Assembly (NCBI GenBank): GCA_964481175.1
Contig: CAYZSZ010000004.1
Location: 1-54,660 of the forward strand
Length of the DNA stretch: 54,660 bases
Direction: 5' to 3'
DNA from: JAGOVB01 sp964481175
Lineage (GTDB): Bacteria > Patescibacteriota > Minisyncoccia > Phycocordibacterales > PALSA-1337
In this document: positions 15,731 through 23,382 of the stretch, in pieces
Layout of the letters: each line of letters opens with the position of its first letter
Position numbering within the stretch: the stretch's first letter is position 1
Program-made: the position numbers and the translations under genes
Notes under the pieces: model-generated
The model's input: the letters and a program-made list of their open reading frames with translations, nothing else
Database searches by the model: none
What the model was told of the DNA's origin: nothing

Positions 15731-16062
15731 ATATGAATTTTCCTCAGCTCTGCACGATGTTTTTTGTATTCTGGCATAGTGATTGCAACTAGATTCCAAA
15801 AGGCTTGTGAGTGATTGAGCTCACCGATATGGCAGAGCTCATGCACGATGATGTATTCTGCCAAATGTTCTGGGATGAGTGCAATTTTGTAATTGAAATT
15901 TATATTCCCTCTCTTTGAGCAGCTTCCCCATCGGGTCTTTTGATTTCTGATGCTGATATTTTTATATGTAAAATTGTATATCTTGTTGTAGTGCTCTATT
16001 TTGCTATGTGCGAGCGCGCGTGCTTTTTCTTTGTATAAAAGATAATTTTTCCTTCTTGTCAT
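15727..16062 (-). CDS. YgjP-like zinc metallopeptidase (DUF45)
   Basis: 111 residues from the ATG at 16062. The pattern RWGSCSKRGNINFNYK followed by IIVHELCHIGELNHSQAFW is diagnostic of the YgjP/WLM family: HELCH supplies two zinc ligands and the glutamate, and the third histidine is in NHSQAFW. It is shorter than the usual 230 residues and keeps essentially only the catalytic half. The cellular target is unknown. The -10 TATACT ends 7 nt before the ATG. Confidence 0.85.
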   Translation of the reverse strand: MTRRKNYLLYKEKARALAHSKIEHYNKIYNFTYKNISIRNQKTRWGSCSKRGNINFNYKIALIPEHLAEYIIVHELCHIGELNHSQAFWNLVAITMPEYKKHRAELRKIHI

Positions 16063-16074
16063 TTGATCCAGTAT

Positions 16075-16105
16075 AACAAAAGAACTGTCCGAAGGTGGAC
16101 AGTTC
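16075..16105 (-). terminator. Intrinsic terminator of the minus-strand RNA
   Basis: On the minus strand GAACTGTCC (16105-16097) pairs with GGACAGTTC (16090-16082), followed by TTTTGTT. It overlaps the promoter of the YgjP-like gene. Confidence 0.65.
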
Positions 16106-16344
16106 AAAAAGAAAACAAAAGAGCGGGGGGTGGTACACAAACTAAAGAGTCTGTGTACCGAAGGAGGATGAAAGCCGAGCTAACATCCAGAGAAAGTGAA
16201 GTGAAGGGCCCGATCGCGGGAGTCAAAGACTCCGTATACATTATGGGCACGCGTGGAATGAGGACGTAGTAGTGTCCTTGGTACGTTCCCGAAGGATTGT
16301 ACCATTGTGAGGGGCCACTTACTTCGATTCAATGATCCCGATCC
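16075..16344 (-). ncRNA. Candidate multi-hairpin RNA of unknown family
   Basis: A 350-bp gap between two genes holds a full promoter, no credible reading frame and a terminator on the minus strand. The predicted transcript of about 270 nt folds into consecutive hairpins: GGTAC/GTACC (16280-16303), GGAGTC/GACTCC (16219-16233), GGATG/CATCC (16166-16188) and GGTACACA/TGTGTACC (16132-16159), then the terminator. It is GC-richer than nearby genes. I do not see the signatures of RNase P, tmRNA, SRP, T-box or common riboswitches. It may be a trans-acting RNA or a long leader read through into the YgjP-like gene. Confidence 0.45.
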
Positions 16345-16350
16345 GGAGTA

Positions 16351-16379
16351 AATATAGCATATACGGTATATAAAATCAA
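16351..16379 (-). promoter_or_regulatory. Promoter of the minus-strand RNA
   Basis: TTGATT (16379-16374), 17-nt spacer, TATATT (16356-16351). Confidence 0.6.
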
Positions 16380-16398
16380 GTGCCTTTTTGCTCGAGTA

Positions 16399-16407
16399 TG
16401 TTACAAT
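16399..16407 (+). promoter_or_regulatory. Leaderless extended -10 promoter
   Basis: TGTTACAAT ends 6 nt before the ATG at 16414. Confidence 0.7.
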
Positions 16408-16413
16408 CATTTC

Positions 16414-17268
16414 ATGAAAAATGTCCTTATTTCACTTGTAGTTTTATTTGTTTTGACGAGCGGCGCCTTGGCAAACTACAGCTATTCAAAATCAAAAGCC
16501 CTCAAAGTCACACAGCTCGAGCTCGCAAGCACGACTGAGGCATACCGATCACAACTTGAGCAAGCAAATCGAGAAAAAGAACTAGTGCTTGAGCAGTATG
16601 AAAAAGAACGCAGGAAAAATAGCAAGTTCGAAGAAGACATCGAGCAGATTGCGGACACTGTAAGCGATCTTGAGAAACTAAAAAAGCTCGACAAAGAACT
16701 GCTACAAAAATATTCAAAAGTATACTTTTTAAATGAACACTACGTCCCAAAAACACTAGAAACTATCAGCACTAGCTACGTACTCACAGGGCGTAATCCA
16801 CAGCAGTTTCACTCAAAAGCGATGCGATACCTTGAAAATATGTTTGATGCGGCCAAGAAAGATGGTATCGAACTACGAGTCGTTTCTTCATATCGTTCTT
16901 TTGCTACTCAGGCTATCGTCAAAGCAAATCACAAAATGATATACGGAACCGGAGCAAACCAGTTTTCCGCAGACCAAGGATACTCAGAGCATCAGCTCGG
17001 TACTACCATGGACCTGACCACAGTAAAACTTGGAGCAAATTTTGAAACCATAGACAAAGACCCAGCATATACCTGGCTCACTGAAAATGCATACAAGTAT
17101 GGTTTCATACTTTCATACCCAAAAAATAATGCGTACTACATCTTTGAGCCGTGGCACTGGAGATTTGTTGGAACTGACCTAGCTTCTGACCTGCACCGAC
17201 AAGGCAAATTCTTTTACGATCTAGAACAGCGAGAAATAGACGGGTACCTACTCCACCTTTTTGACTAA
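16414..17268 (+). CDS. D-alanyl-D-alanine carboxypeptidase, VanY/M15B family
   Basis: 284 residues. An N-terminal signal or anchor (LISLVVLFVLTSGALA) is followed by a coiled coil at about 30-105 and a C-terminal M15B peptidase domain. Motifs: SSYRSFATQ, the zinc/substrate segment QGYSEHQLGTTMDLT, and EPWHWRFVG with the catalytic and zinc residues. It trims peptidoglycan stem peptides outside the membrane. Its stop overlaps the convergent ung stop by 4 nt. The coiled coil may tether it to another envelope protein. Confidence 0.9.
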   Translation: MKNVLISLVVLFVLTSGALANYSYSKSKALKVTQLELASTTEAYRSQLEQANREKELVLEQYEKERRKNSKFEEDIEQIADTVSDLEKLKKLDKELLQKYSKVYFLNEHYVPKTLETISTSYVLTGRNPQQFHSKAMRYLENMFDAAKKDGIELRVVSSYRSFATQAIVKANHKMIYGTGANQFSADQGYSEHQLGTTMDLTTVKLGANFETIDKDPAYTWLTENAYKYGFILSYPKNNAYYIFEPWHWRFVGTDLASDLHRQGKFFYDLEQREIDGYLLHLFD

Positions 17269-17912
17269 CGCCAATCGATCGGTTTTGTTAAATATGTATT
17301 TGCTTTACTAAATGGTTTTGAACCAAAGAAACCATCATACGCAGAGAATGGCGAAGGGTGTGGTGACTCGATCACAAAGTGCTTTGTCCGATCGATAATA
17401 CTTCCCTTTTTCTTTGCATAGTTTCCCCACAGTATAAAGACGATACCTTTTCTTTTTTCTGAAAGCGCTCTGATAGTCGCATCAGTAAACTCTTCCCAAC
17501 CCTTTTTCTGATGAGAGCCTGGACTATTTGCACGGACGGTGAGTGTCGCATTGAGCAACAGAACTCCCTGCTTCGCCCACCGAGAGAGATCACCATCGGG
17601 ATATGGCTCGTAGCCCAAGTCAGATTTTATTTCTTTAAAGATATTCTTGAGGGATGGTGGTAGTGTCATACCTGAGTGCACAGCAAAAGAAAGCCCGTTG
17701 GCTTGCTGTGGACCGTGATATGGATCCTGCCCAAGGATAACCACTTTCACAGTATCAAAAGGACACATATCAAATGCACGGAAAATGTCTTTCGGATGAG
17801 GAAAGACATTTTCTGTAGCATATTCTTTTTTGACAAAGGCGCTCAGATTCTTGAAATACTCTTTTTCTTCTTCTATCTCAAGGATGGGTCGCCACGATGC
17901 TTCAATCTTCAT
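17265..17912 (-). CDS. ung: Uracil-DNA glycosylase, family 1
   Basis: 215 residues from the ATG at 17912. The catalytic motif GQDPYHGPQQANGLSFAV (water-activating Asp) and the leucine-loop motif HPSPFSAYDGFFG are both intact, as is LLLNATLTVR. It removes uracil from DNA as the first step of base excision repair. A longer frame to 18047 would run through the upstream DUF378 gene; the ATG overlaps that gene's stop as TAATG, which fits translational coupling. Confidence 0.95.
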   Translation of the reverse strand: MKIEASWRPILEIEEEKEYFKNLSAFVKKEYATENVFPHPKDIFRAFDMCPFDTVKVVILGQDPYHGPQQANGLSFAVHSGMTLPPSLKNIFKEIKSDLGYEPYPDGDLSRWAKQGVLLLNATLTVRANSPGSHQKKGWEEFTDATIRALSEKRKGIVFILWGNYAKKKGSIIDRTKHFVIESPHPSPFSAYDGFFGSKPFSKANTYLTKPIDWR

Positions 17913-18124
17913 TACATTGCTGTGTGGGAACTGACGCAATCTTTGCATGACTTCTTGTGAGTGACCACAAGATAGACTGCTGATAGACCGACAAGAATGT
18001 ATACGATTCGAGCCAACACAGTACCCAAAACCATACCCACTCCCCAACTAAATACTCCGATAAGAAGCCAATTTAGTCCGCCGATTACGAGTAAAACGAA
18101 AGCTATTTTATGTAGTGTTTTCAT
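17912..18124 (-). CDS. DUF378 family small membrane protein
   Basis: 70 residues with two transmembrane helices: IAFVLLVIGGLNWLLIGVF and a second ending YILVGLSAVYLV. The GGLNWLLIG motif is diagnostic of DUF378. A cysteine-containing tail (CKDC) follows. TATAAT lies 11 nt upstream. It is coupled to ung by an overlapping TAATG. Confidence 0.88.
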   Translation of the reverse strand: MKTLHKIAFVLLVIGGLNWLLIGVFSWGVGMVLGTVLARIVYILVGLSAVYLVVTHKKSCKDCVSSHTAM

Positions 18125-18155
18125 ATAAAAATATAATTATATTTCGACCTTGTAC

Positions 18156-19262
18156 CTAAAGTATACCATGATGATGGTGATGGTGGTGTTCTTGTGAATG
18201 TTTTGGATTTGCTCGCACCATAAAGACTGAGATGAGCGTTGTGATAGGCACCGCGAGCACTAGGCCGATTGAGCCCACAAGTGTACGCACAATCTCAGCA
18301 GAAAATATTTCTTTATTTATTACGACAAGTGGATCGAGCGTGGTGATAGAAAAGAGTAACAACAATGGCAACGATACACCGACATATGCGATTGCCAATG
18401 TGTTTATAAGTGCACCGATATGCTCTCGCCCCATGCGAAGCACTCGAGCATAGACATATCGTTTACTTGCTTTTGGATTTATCGTATAAAGCTCTTCTAC
18501 TGATATAGCCTGACCGATAGCTACATCATAGAGCACACCGAGAAGACCGATCATGATCCCACCTAGGAGTAGTCCTGTGAAGTCGATTTTCCCTGAAGTA
18601 GCTTGGTTGAGATAGACCGATTCCTCGCTTTCAAATCCAGTGAGTTGTGTAGCATGTACCATGACTGTAGCCAGCGCCCCCGTAAAGATAACCGTCACAA
18701 TCATACTGATCACTGCTGCAGAAGTGGTGCGATTAAATCCGTGAGTGATATATGAGCCGACAATGATGATGAGTGAAGAAACTCCAGTGGTAAGAAGGAT
18801 CGGCGAAAATCCTTTGAGGATCCCCGGCAAAAGAATATAACCGATGAGTATGAGACTGCCCAATAGACTGACGATACCCCGGACACCCTGCATCCCACCA
18901 AATATGACAACCAAAATCAAAAAGGCGACTGTCAGATATACGAGTATGTCGATACGATATGGATCACGGACTGAATACAGTTCTTTTCCATCTTCACTTC
19001 GCACTACTTGTAATATATATGCAGTATCGCCTTTTTGAAGCTGAACATAATCATTTTCAATCAAGACACTTTTTCCTTTCATATCGCCATTTAAAAACTG
19101 TACTTCGATAGTTTGGTGAGGCGTTGTCATCCCAAGACCGGGGAGTGTACGAATCTCTGAGGAAACTACTTCGGTTACTACGGCTTTATATGTGCGTTCT
19201 ACATCACTTGCATGTCCAAGAAACGGAACCGTGAGGAAAAAGAGGATGAAAATATATTTCAT
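18156..19262 (-). CDS. YibE/F-like multi-pass membrane protein with a His7 tail
   Basis: 368 residues. A signal peptide (FFLTVPFLGHAS) and an extracellular beta domain precede about eight helices of the YibE/F family, with GVLYDVAIGQAISVEEL and MGREHIGALINTL as recognisable motifs. The transport substrate is not established. The C-terminus ends in seven consecutive histidines then GIL, a natural metal-binding tail. The start at 19262 is fixed by TGTTATAAT ending 6 nt upstream; the GTG at 19268 is rejected. Confidence 0.88.
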   Translation of the reverse strand: MKYIFILFFLTVPFLGHASDVERTYKAVVTEVVSSEIRTLPGLGMTTPHQTIEVQFLNGDMKGKSVLIENDYVQLQKGDTAYILQVVRSEDGKELYSVRDPYRIDILVYLTVAFLILVVIFGGMQGVRGIVSLLGSLILIGYILLPGILKGFSPILLTTGVSSLIIIVGSYITHGFNRTTSAAVISMIVTVIFTGALATVMVHATQLTGFESEESVYLNQATSGKIDFTGLLLGGIMIGLLGVLYDVAIGQAISVEELYTINPKASKRYVYARVLRMGREHIGALINTLAIAYVGVSLPLLLLFSITTLDPLVVINKEIFSAEIVRTLVGSIGLVLAVPITTLISVFMVRANPKHSQEHHHHHHHGIL

Positions 19263-19268
19263 GAGCAC

Positions 19269-19277
19269 ATTATAACA
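19269..19277 (-). promoter_or_regulatory. Leaderless extended -10 promoter
   Basis: Minus-strand TGTTATAAT ends 6 nt before the ATG of the YibE/F gene at 19262. Confidence 0.7.
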
Positions 19278-19279
19278 AA

Positions 19280-19732
19280 CTATCGGGTCGCCTCGATATT
19301 TGTCTCTATTTCACCAATTGCGGCCACAGTTATGCGACTTGTCGAGGCATTGCGAGAGACTGTGTATGCGGTATTGTAATCCGTAGCACTTACATAGTGA
19401 GCTGCTGGATTATTTGGATCTATCGGCAATGTAGATATGTATGCTGGCACCAAGCAGTCATATATATCGGCACCAGTGTTGCTAATCTGCTCAGCCGTGT
19501 TTGCAATCTGATAATCACACGTAAATACTCCTTTGTGTTCGGACATATTTTGAGATATTGCATTTGCTATTGCCGAGACGTTTGCAAGACGCTGTGTATC
19601 ACGAGCCAGTTTGAACTGGCGAGTAGGGTTTACCGCAACCAGTACTGCCGCAGACAGTACAGCAATGATACCGATCACGATCAACACTTCCAATAATGTA
19701 AATCCTCTTTTCAATGAATATGTGTATTTCAT
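19280..19732 (-). CDS. Type IV pilin / pseudopilin (major pilin candidate)
   Basis: 150 residues. The class III leader KRG is followed by FTLLEVLIVIGIIAVLSAAVLVAV, with glutamate at position +5 of the mature protein. The rest is a globular domain with two cysteines (in FTCDYQ and YDCLVP) that may form a disulphide. It is the last gene of the minus-strand pilus operon. A 72-bp AT-rich gap separates it from the upstream minor pilin and contains TATACT, so it may also have its own promoter. Confidence 0.93.
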   Translation of the reverse strand: MKYTYSLKRGFTLLEVLIVIGIIAVLSAAVLVAVNPTRQFKLARDTQRLANVSAIANAISQNMSEHKGVFTCDYQIANTAEQISNTGADIYDCLVPAYISTLPIDPNNPAAHYVSATDYNTAYTVSRNASTSRITVAAIGEIETNIEATR

Positions 19733-19804
19733 TTATTTTTATTATCTAATAATGAATACAGTATAGAAAAATGAAATGAAATCTTTATGAATTTTAAATA
19801 AAAT

Positions 19805-20158
19805 CTAAATAAAATTTTTACTCTTTTTATACCAAAAACGGCTCGTTGTCGTCACTGCCTCTAATGTATCCCCAGTTTTTCCATAACAAGTAATATTTTC
19901 TTTTCTCCAGATAAAGTTTTCGGTTGCCACTCCAGAAATATATAGTTGATATGCATATTCCAAGCAGCGATTAGCAACGTCTTCTAAACGTGATAGCTCA
20001 CTTTTGTAGAATCGTTGGTCTATATATACAAACAACCACTGTGCCTGTAGCGCGATTACTGTAGAAAGGACGAGGCAAGCCCACACTCCGATAGTGAGGG
20101 CGATAAATCCTCTATTCTTTGTATGTTTGTTTGATTTTGTCGATTGTTTTATGTGCAT
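19805..20158 (-). CDS. Minor pilin, PilX-like
   Basis: 117 residues from the ATG at 20158. A long basic leader ends NRG, followed by FIALTIGVWACLVLSTVIAL. Position +5 is threonine instead of glutamate, a pattern found in PilX/GspK-like minor pilins that start the fibre. About 75 residues follow the helix, with two cysteines. A GTG at 20197 would extend it. It overlaps the preceding short gene by 47 nt. Confidence 0.7.
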   Translation of the reverse strand: MHIKQSTKSNKHTKNRGFIALTIGVWACLVLSTVIALQAQWLFVYIDQRFYKSELSRLEDVANRCLEYAYQLYISGVATENFIWRKENITCYGKTGDTLEAVTTTSRFWYKKSKNFI

Positions 20159-20243
20159 GTGTATGTATGTCGATGACGATAGGGATACTGATCCCACTCA
20201 ATATACTGAGCAATGAAATATAGAGCAGTAGTTCAATTAGCAT
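20112..20243 (-). CDS. 43-residue pilin-like hydrophobic peptide
   Basis: The frame begins at an ATG at 20243 inside the end of the pilin-propeller gene and ends with TAG at 20114-20112. It starts MLIELLLYISLLSIL, a close match to the N-terminal helix of pseudopilins (LIELL core with Glu), and then has a short polar tail with HTHAHK. It lacks a cleavable leader and a globular domain. It is either a minimal pilin-like subunit or a remnant of one. Its position inside the pilus operon supports translation. Confidence 0.5.
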   Translation of the reverse strand: MLIELLLYISLLSILSGISIPIVIDIHTHAHKTIDKIKQTYKE

Positions 20244-21276
20244 AAGTAAAATGTATCGTGGCAAAACCACTTTTTAGACCGACGAATAATGTATCTTTAT
20301 CACAAGAAAGCGAGACTGAGTCACTACTAAGTGGAATCGTGTACATGTAGGTAAAAGGCTTCTTCCAGACCTGTACGCCTTTTGTGGCTACAAATAACAG
20401 ATCACCCGAACTCACTAGTCCGTAGACTCCAGTCCCGATATCTACAGAGGTACTCCCAAATAAAAATAATTCATGGTTATTTTTATTGTTAAAACCACCA
20501 ACAGTTCTCCCAAAATATATCTCTGTTCCCGAAGCAGCGAGCGCCTTGCCTTGCTGTGTCTCCCAGCCGCTCGGTGAAAATGTACCCTGACCCAGTATAT
20601 GCAGCTGATTTATATCTGAAGCAGCAACATATATTTTGTCAGTAATGTATATGTCATTTATCTGTGAGTTTGTCTCGTACGTATTTTGAAGAGAAAGATT
20701 TTCACTGAGCACAGCCAGCTCTGGTCCCGAAGATTTTTCAACTCCAATATATATTTTGTTTTGGTCAAAGCGTATCGCATTGCCAGTACTGGCAAAAGCG
20801 TATGCAGCTACTACTTTTGGAGAAAGTATATTTGTAATATCGATTTTTTGTACCTGCGAGAGTGAGCTCGTATTTGCAGCGTACACAAGACCTTTTGTGA
20901 TAGCAATATCGCGGAGCCCCGGACCAGTAGAGAGTGCGGCCTCAACTGCTCCATTTTTAAAAATATATAGATCTGGATCTGACTGTATATTTGAATCCGC
21001 TGAGACAAAGACATACCCACTCCTCCCCACTACCGAAGTCACAAAAGGTAGTGTGACATAGTCGATCGATGAAACGGTGTAGTTGCTATCGAGAAAGCAT
21101 GTATCGTATCCTCTATATCGATCAGAAAAAACTGGCTCACTCACAGTAGATGTAATAATCTTTTTCGATAAAGCTTGGTTTGTGTATGCATCAAACTCAA
21201 AAGCTGTCACCGTCATGGTGGTAACGATGAGGAGCGCTAGCAATGCTTCGATAATGGAAAAACCCCTAGTGTACAT
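20233..21276 (-). CDS. Prepilin fused to a beta-propeller-like domain
   Basis: 347 residues. The leader is very short: MYTRG followed by FSIIEALLALLIVTTMTV, a canonical prepilin helix with Glu at +5. After residue 70 the sequence is a series of beta-rich repeats with segments such as GYVFVSAD, GLVYAANT, NKIYIGVE, DKIYVAAS, TEIYFGR, DLLFVAT and DTLFVGL, spaced by 35-50 residues. This is the look of a seven-bladed propeller. It overlaps the pilC-like gene by 11 nt. A tip adhesin or minor pilin is the likely role. I know no characterised pilin of this design. Confidence 0.85.
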   Translation of the reverse strand: MYTRGFSIIEALLALLIVTTMTVTAFEFDAYTNQALSKKIITSTVSEPVFSDRYRGYDTCFLDSNYTVSSIDYVTLPFVTSVVGRSGYVFVSADSNIQSDPDLYIFKNGAVEAALSTGPGLRDIAITKGLVYAANTSSLSQVQKIDITNILSPKVVAAYAFASTGNAIRFDQNKIYIGVEKSSGPELAVLSENLSLQNTYETNSQINDIYITDKIYVAASDINQLHILGQGTFSPSGWETQQGKALAASGTEIYFGRTVGGFNNKNNHELFLFGSTSVDIGTGVYGLVSSGDLLFVATKGVQVWKKPFTYMYTIPLSSDSVSLSCDKDTLFVGLKSGFATIHFTYAN

Positions 21277-22210
21277 TTTGAGTGATCGAGTAAAGCGGAG
21301 TAATCATCGACAGTGCGATAAAACCTACTACAAAACCCATACACAGCATCGACACCGGCTCTACTGCCGAGGTGAAGCTCTTGGTGTAGCTAGAAAACTT
21401 CTGTTCATACATTTCACTTATCTTTTTACACATACCACCTAGTCTTCCAGAATTTTCTCCGACCAACAGCATCAAGTGTATTTCTTTTGGGAACATGCTC
21501 TGTTGCTCAATGATGTATGAGAATGATATTCCCTGTCGAACTGATGTAGCGATATGTACCAATATCTCTTTTATGTATTTTGATTCTTCCATATTGGCAC
21601 ACTCGGTACTAGCCTCATCGAGTCCTATACCCGACTCTATATATGAGCCAATCCGAGAAAAATACTGAGAGATCTTTTGAGTCATATACCATGTTCTAAG
21701 TACAGGTAGTTTGAATAAAAGGAACTCTCTCTTCCAAAATACAAAAGCTGCAACAATACCGCAGGATACAGCGTACACCCACCACATGTTCGTGATGCTT
21801 TCACTTACAAACAACACTGTCCTCGTAGTAAACGGCAAGGCTGATTTCATACCGATAAAGAGGGGCATCATCTTGGGAAAAATATATGCAACAAGAAATA
21901 CCACTATCCCTGTAGTCACCAAAAACAAAATACACGGATACAGCAAGGTTAAAAGTATTTTGTTTTTAATTTCTTTTTCTTTGTGTAGGACAAGTGCGAT
22001 ATCACTGCAGGCTTCATGCAAGGTGCCTGTTTTTTCTCCTTGGATAATGCGCGAGACGATAAATGTCGCGATATTTTTCTCTTTAAGGATTGATGATAGT
22101 GTCTTCCCCTTTCTAAATTGCTCGAGTATTTCGTGTTGCTTGAGGATGATTAGAGCATCTGTGACTGCAATCTGGACTGATAAAAGATATGCGAACTGCT
22201 CATATATCAT
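21266..22210 (-). CDS. Type IV pilus / type II secretion inner-membrane platform protein (PilC/GspF)
   Basis: 314 residues from an ATG at 22210 that overlaps the stop of the upstream ATPase gene by 11 nt; an earlier ATG at 22285 would overlap by 86 nt. The GspF domain occurs twice, with the signatures IIQGEKTGTLHEACSDIA and LLVGENSGRLGGMCKKI. Three transmembrane regions are visible. The protein is the membrane platform on which the ATPase drives pilin assembly. At 314 residues it is short; the usual length is about 400. Confidence 0.9.
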   Translation of the reverse strand: MIYEQFAYLLSVQIAVTDALIILKQHEILEQFRKGKTLSSILKEKNIATFIVSRIIQGEKTGTLHEACSDIALVLHKEKEIKNKILLTLLYPCILFLVTTGIVVFLVAYIFPKMMPLFIGMKSALPFTTRTVLFVSESITNMWWVYAVSCGIVAAFVFWKREFLLFKLPVLRTWYMTQKISQYFSRIGSYIESGIGLDEASTECANMEESKYIKEILVHIATSVRQGISFSYIIEQQSMFPKEIHLMLLVGENSGRLGGMCKKISEMYEQKFSSYTKSFTSAVEPVSMLCMGFVVGFIALSMITPLYSITQNVH

Positions 22211-23198
22211 TTCCTTTTCCCAAGACACGTTCGATTTCTGCATATGTTGTTTCGCCCTGGCTAACCAGATCTTTTGCATAGTCATACATTTTTCGATAAT
22301 TATATTTGTGTTTTATCTCATATATCGCTTTTCGACCTTTGTACCCTCGCTCATCACACTCACCACATCCGTCTCCCGCACACTGCTTGCACACGAGACG
22401 GATCAAACGCTGTGCAATAGCGACTAGTGATATGTCTTGCATCACAAACTCTGGAATACCCATATCGATGAGGCGAGTTTTGACCGCTTCTGCTGTATCG
22501 GTGTGGATAGTCGAGAGCACTACGTGCCCAGTAAGGGCTGCATTTACTGCCACACTTGCTGTCTCAGCATCACGGATCTCCCCGATCATGATGACGTCTG
22601 GGTCCTGACGCAAGATGGCGCGCAATCCCGAAGCAAACGTAATATGATGTGTTTTTGTTTGGACCTGCCGCACACCTTTTAATGAGTACTCAACGGGGTC
22701 CTCTATCGTCACCACTATTTTCTTTTGCTGTATAAAGTGTGCGAGCAATGTGTAGAGGGTAGTTGTTTTTCCTGAGCCTGTCGGTCCAGAGACGAGGATG
22801 ATTCCTTTGTCTTTTTTTAAAACATCTTCGATAGTAGCAAGCTGTTCCGCCTGCATACCCAAATCGGCTAAAGAAAACTCTGTATTCTTTTTTTCTAATA
22901 TTCTGAAAACAGCATTTTCTCCGTACATCGTAGGTATGACAGAGACTCGAATATCGATACCTCCATAGCTCCAACGTCCATCTTGTGGTTTGAAACGCTC
23001 ATCGACACGCATGCCTGCAAGGATTTTGATCCGGGCAATGAGCTCGCTGTGCAATGCCTTTGCTATTTTCTCGATATCATAGATCACCCCATCGATACGA
23101 TAACGGACAACAATAAAATCAAACTCTGGGTCGATGTGGATGTCCGAAGCACGATGTTTGTATGCATTAGTGATGATGTAATCGATATAGTCAGGCAT
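22200..23198 (-). CDS. Pilus assembly ATPase (PilB/GspE), N-terminally short
   Basis: 332 residues against about 560 for full-length PilB; the N-terminal GspE_N domain is absent. Walker A is SGPTGSGKTT, the Asp box is IEDPVEY, Walker B IMIGEIRD and the His box STIHTD. A tetracysteine zinc site (CKQC, CGEC) near residue 275 is kept, which marks assembly rather than retraction ATPases. It is the first gene of the pilus operon. TATACT ends 6 nt before the ATG at 23198, so the mRNA should be leaderless and the short form is the intact gene. Confidence 0.93.
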   Translation of the reverse strand: MPDYIDYIITNAYKHRASDIHIDPEFDFIVVRYRIDGVIYDIEKIAKALHSELIARIKILAGMRVDERFKPQDGRWSYGGIDIRVSVIPTMYGENAVFRILEKKNTEFSLADLGMQAEQLATIEDVLKKDKGIILVSGPTGSGKTTTLYTLLAHFIQQKKIVVTIEDPVEYSLKGVRQVQTKTHHITFASGLRAILRQDPDVIMIGEIRDAETASVAVNAALTGHVVLSTIHTDTAEAVKTRLIDMGIPEFVMQDISLVAIAQRLIRLVCKQCAGDGCGECDERGYKGRKAIYEIKHKYNYRKMYDYAKDLVSQGETTYAEIERVLGKGNDI

Positions 23199-23204
23199 GC
23201 ATAC

Positions 23205-23210
23205 AGTATA
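23205..23210 (-). promoter_or_regulatory. Leaderless promoter of the pilus operon
   Basis: Minus-strand TATACT ends 6 nt before the ATG of the pilus ATPase gene. Confidence 0.65.
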
Positions 23211-23292
23211 AAAATTAGAAATGAAATCTGTATGAAGAAAAAATAAAATAAAAATGAAATTTCACCCATCCTTGTCGACTTATCCACAACTA

Positions 23293-23320
23293 TTGCGCAT
23301 TTTTTATAAAGTTGTATGAT
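23293..23320 (+). promoter_or_regulatory. Promoter of the Adk-like gene
   Basis: TTGCGC (23293-23298), 16 nt, TATGAT (23315-23320). The leader carries a CCCAG/CTGGG hairpin and no clear Shine-Dalgarno site. Confidence 0.5.
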
Positions 23321-23382
23321 TTTTCCTGTACCCAGATTACCTGGGCGTTCCATATCTAACCCTTGTTCCCCAAATATCCCGT

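Noticed and set aside
16180..16410. Minus-strand 76-residue frame over the multi-hairpin RNA
   Set aside because: Starts upstream of the promoter and has random composition.
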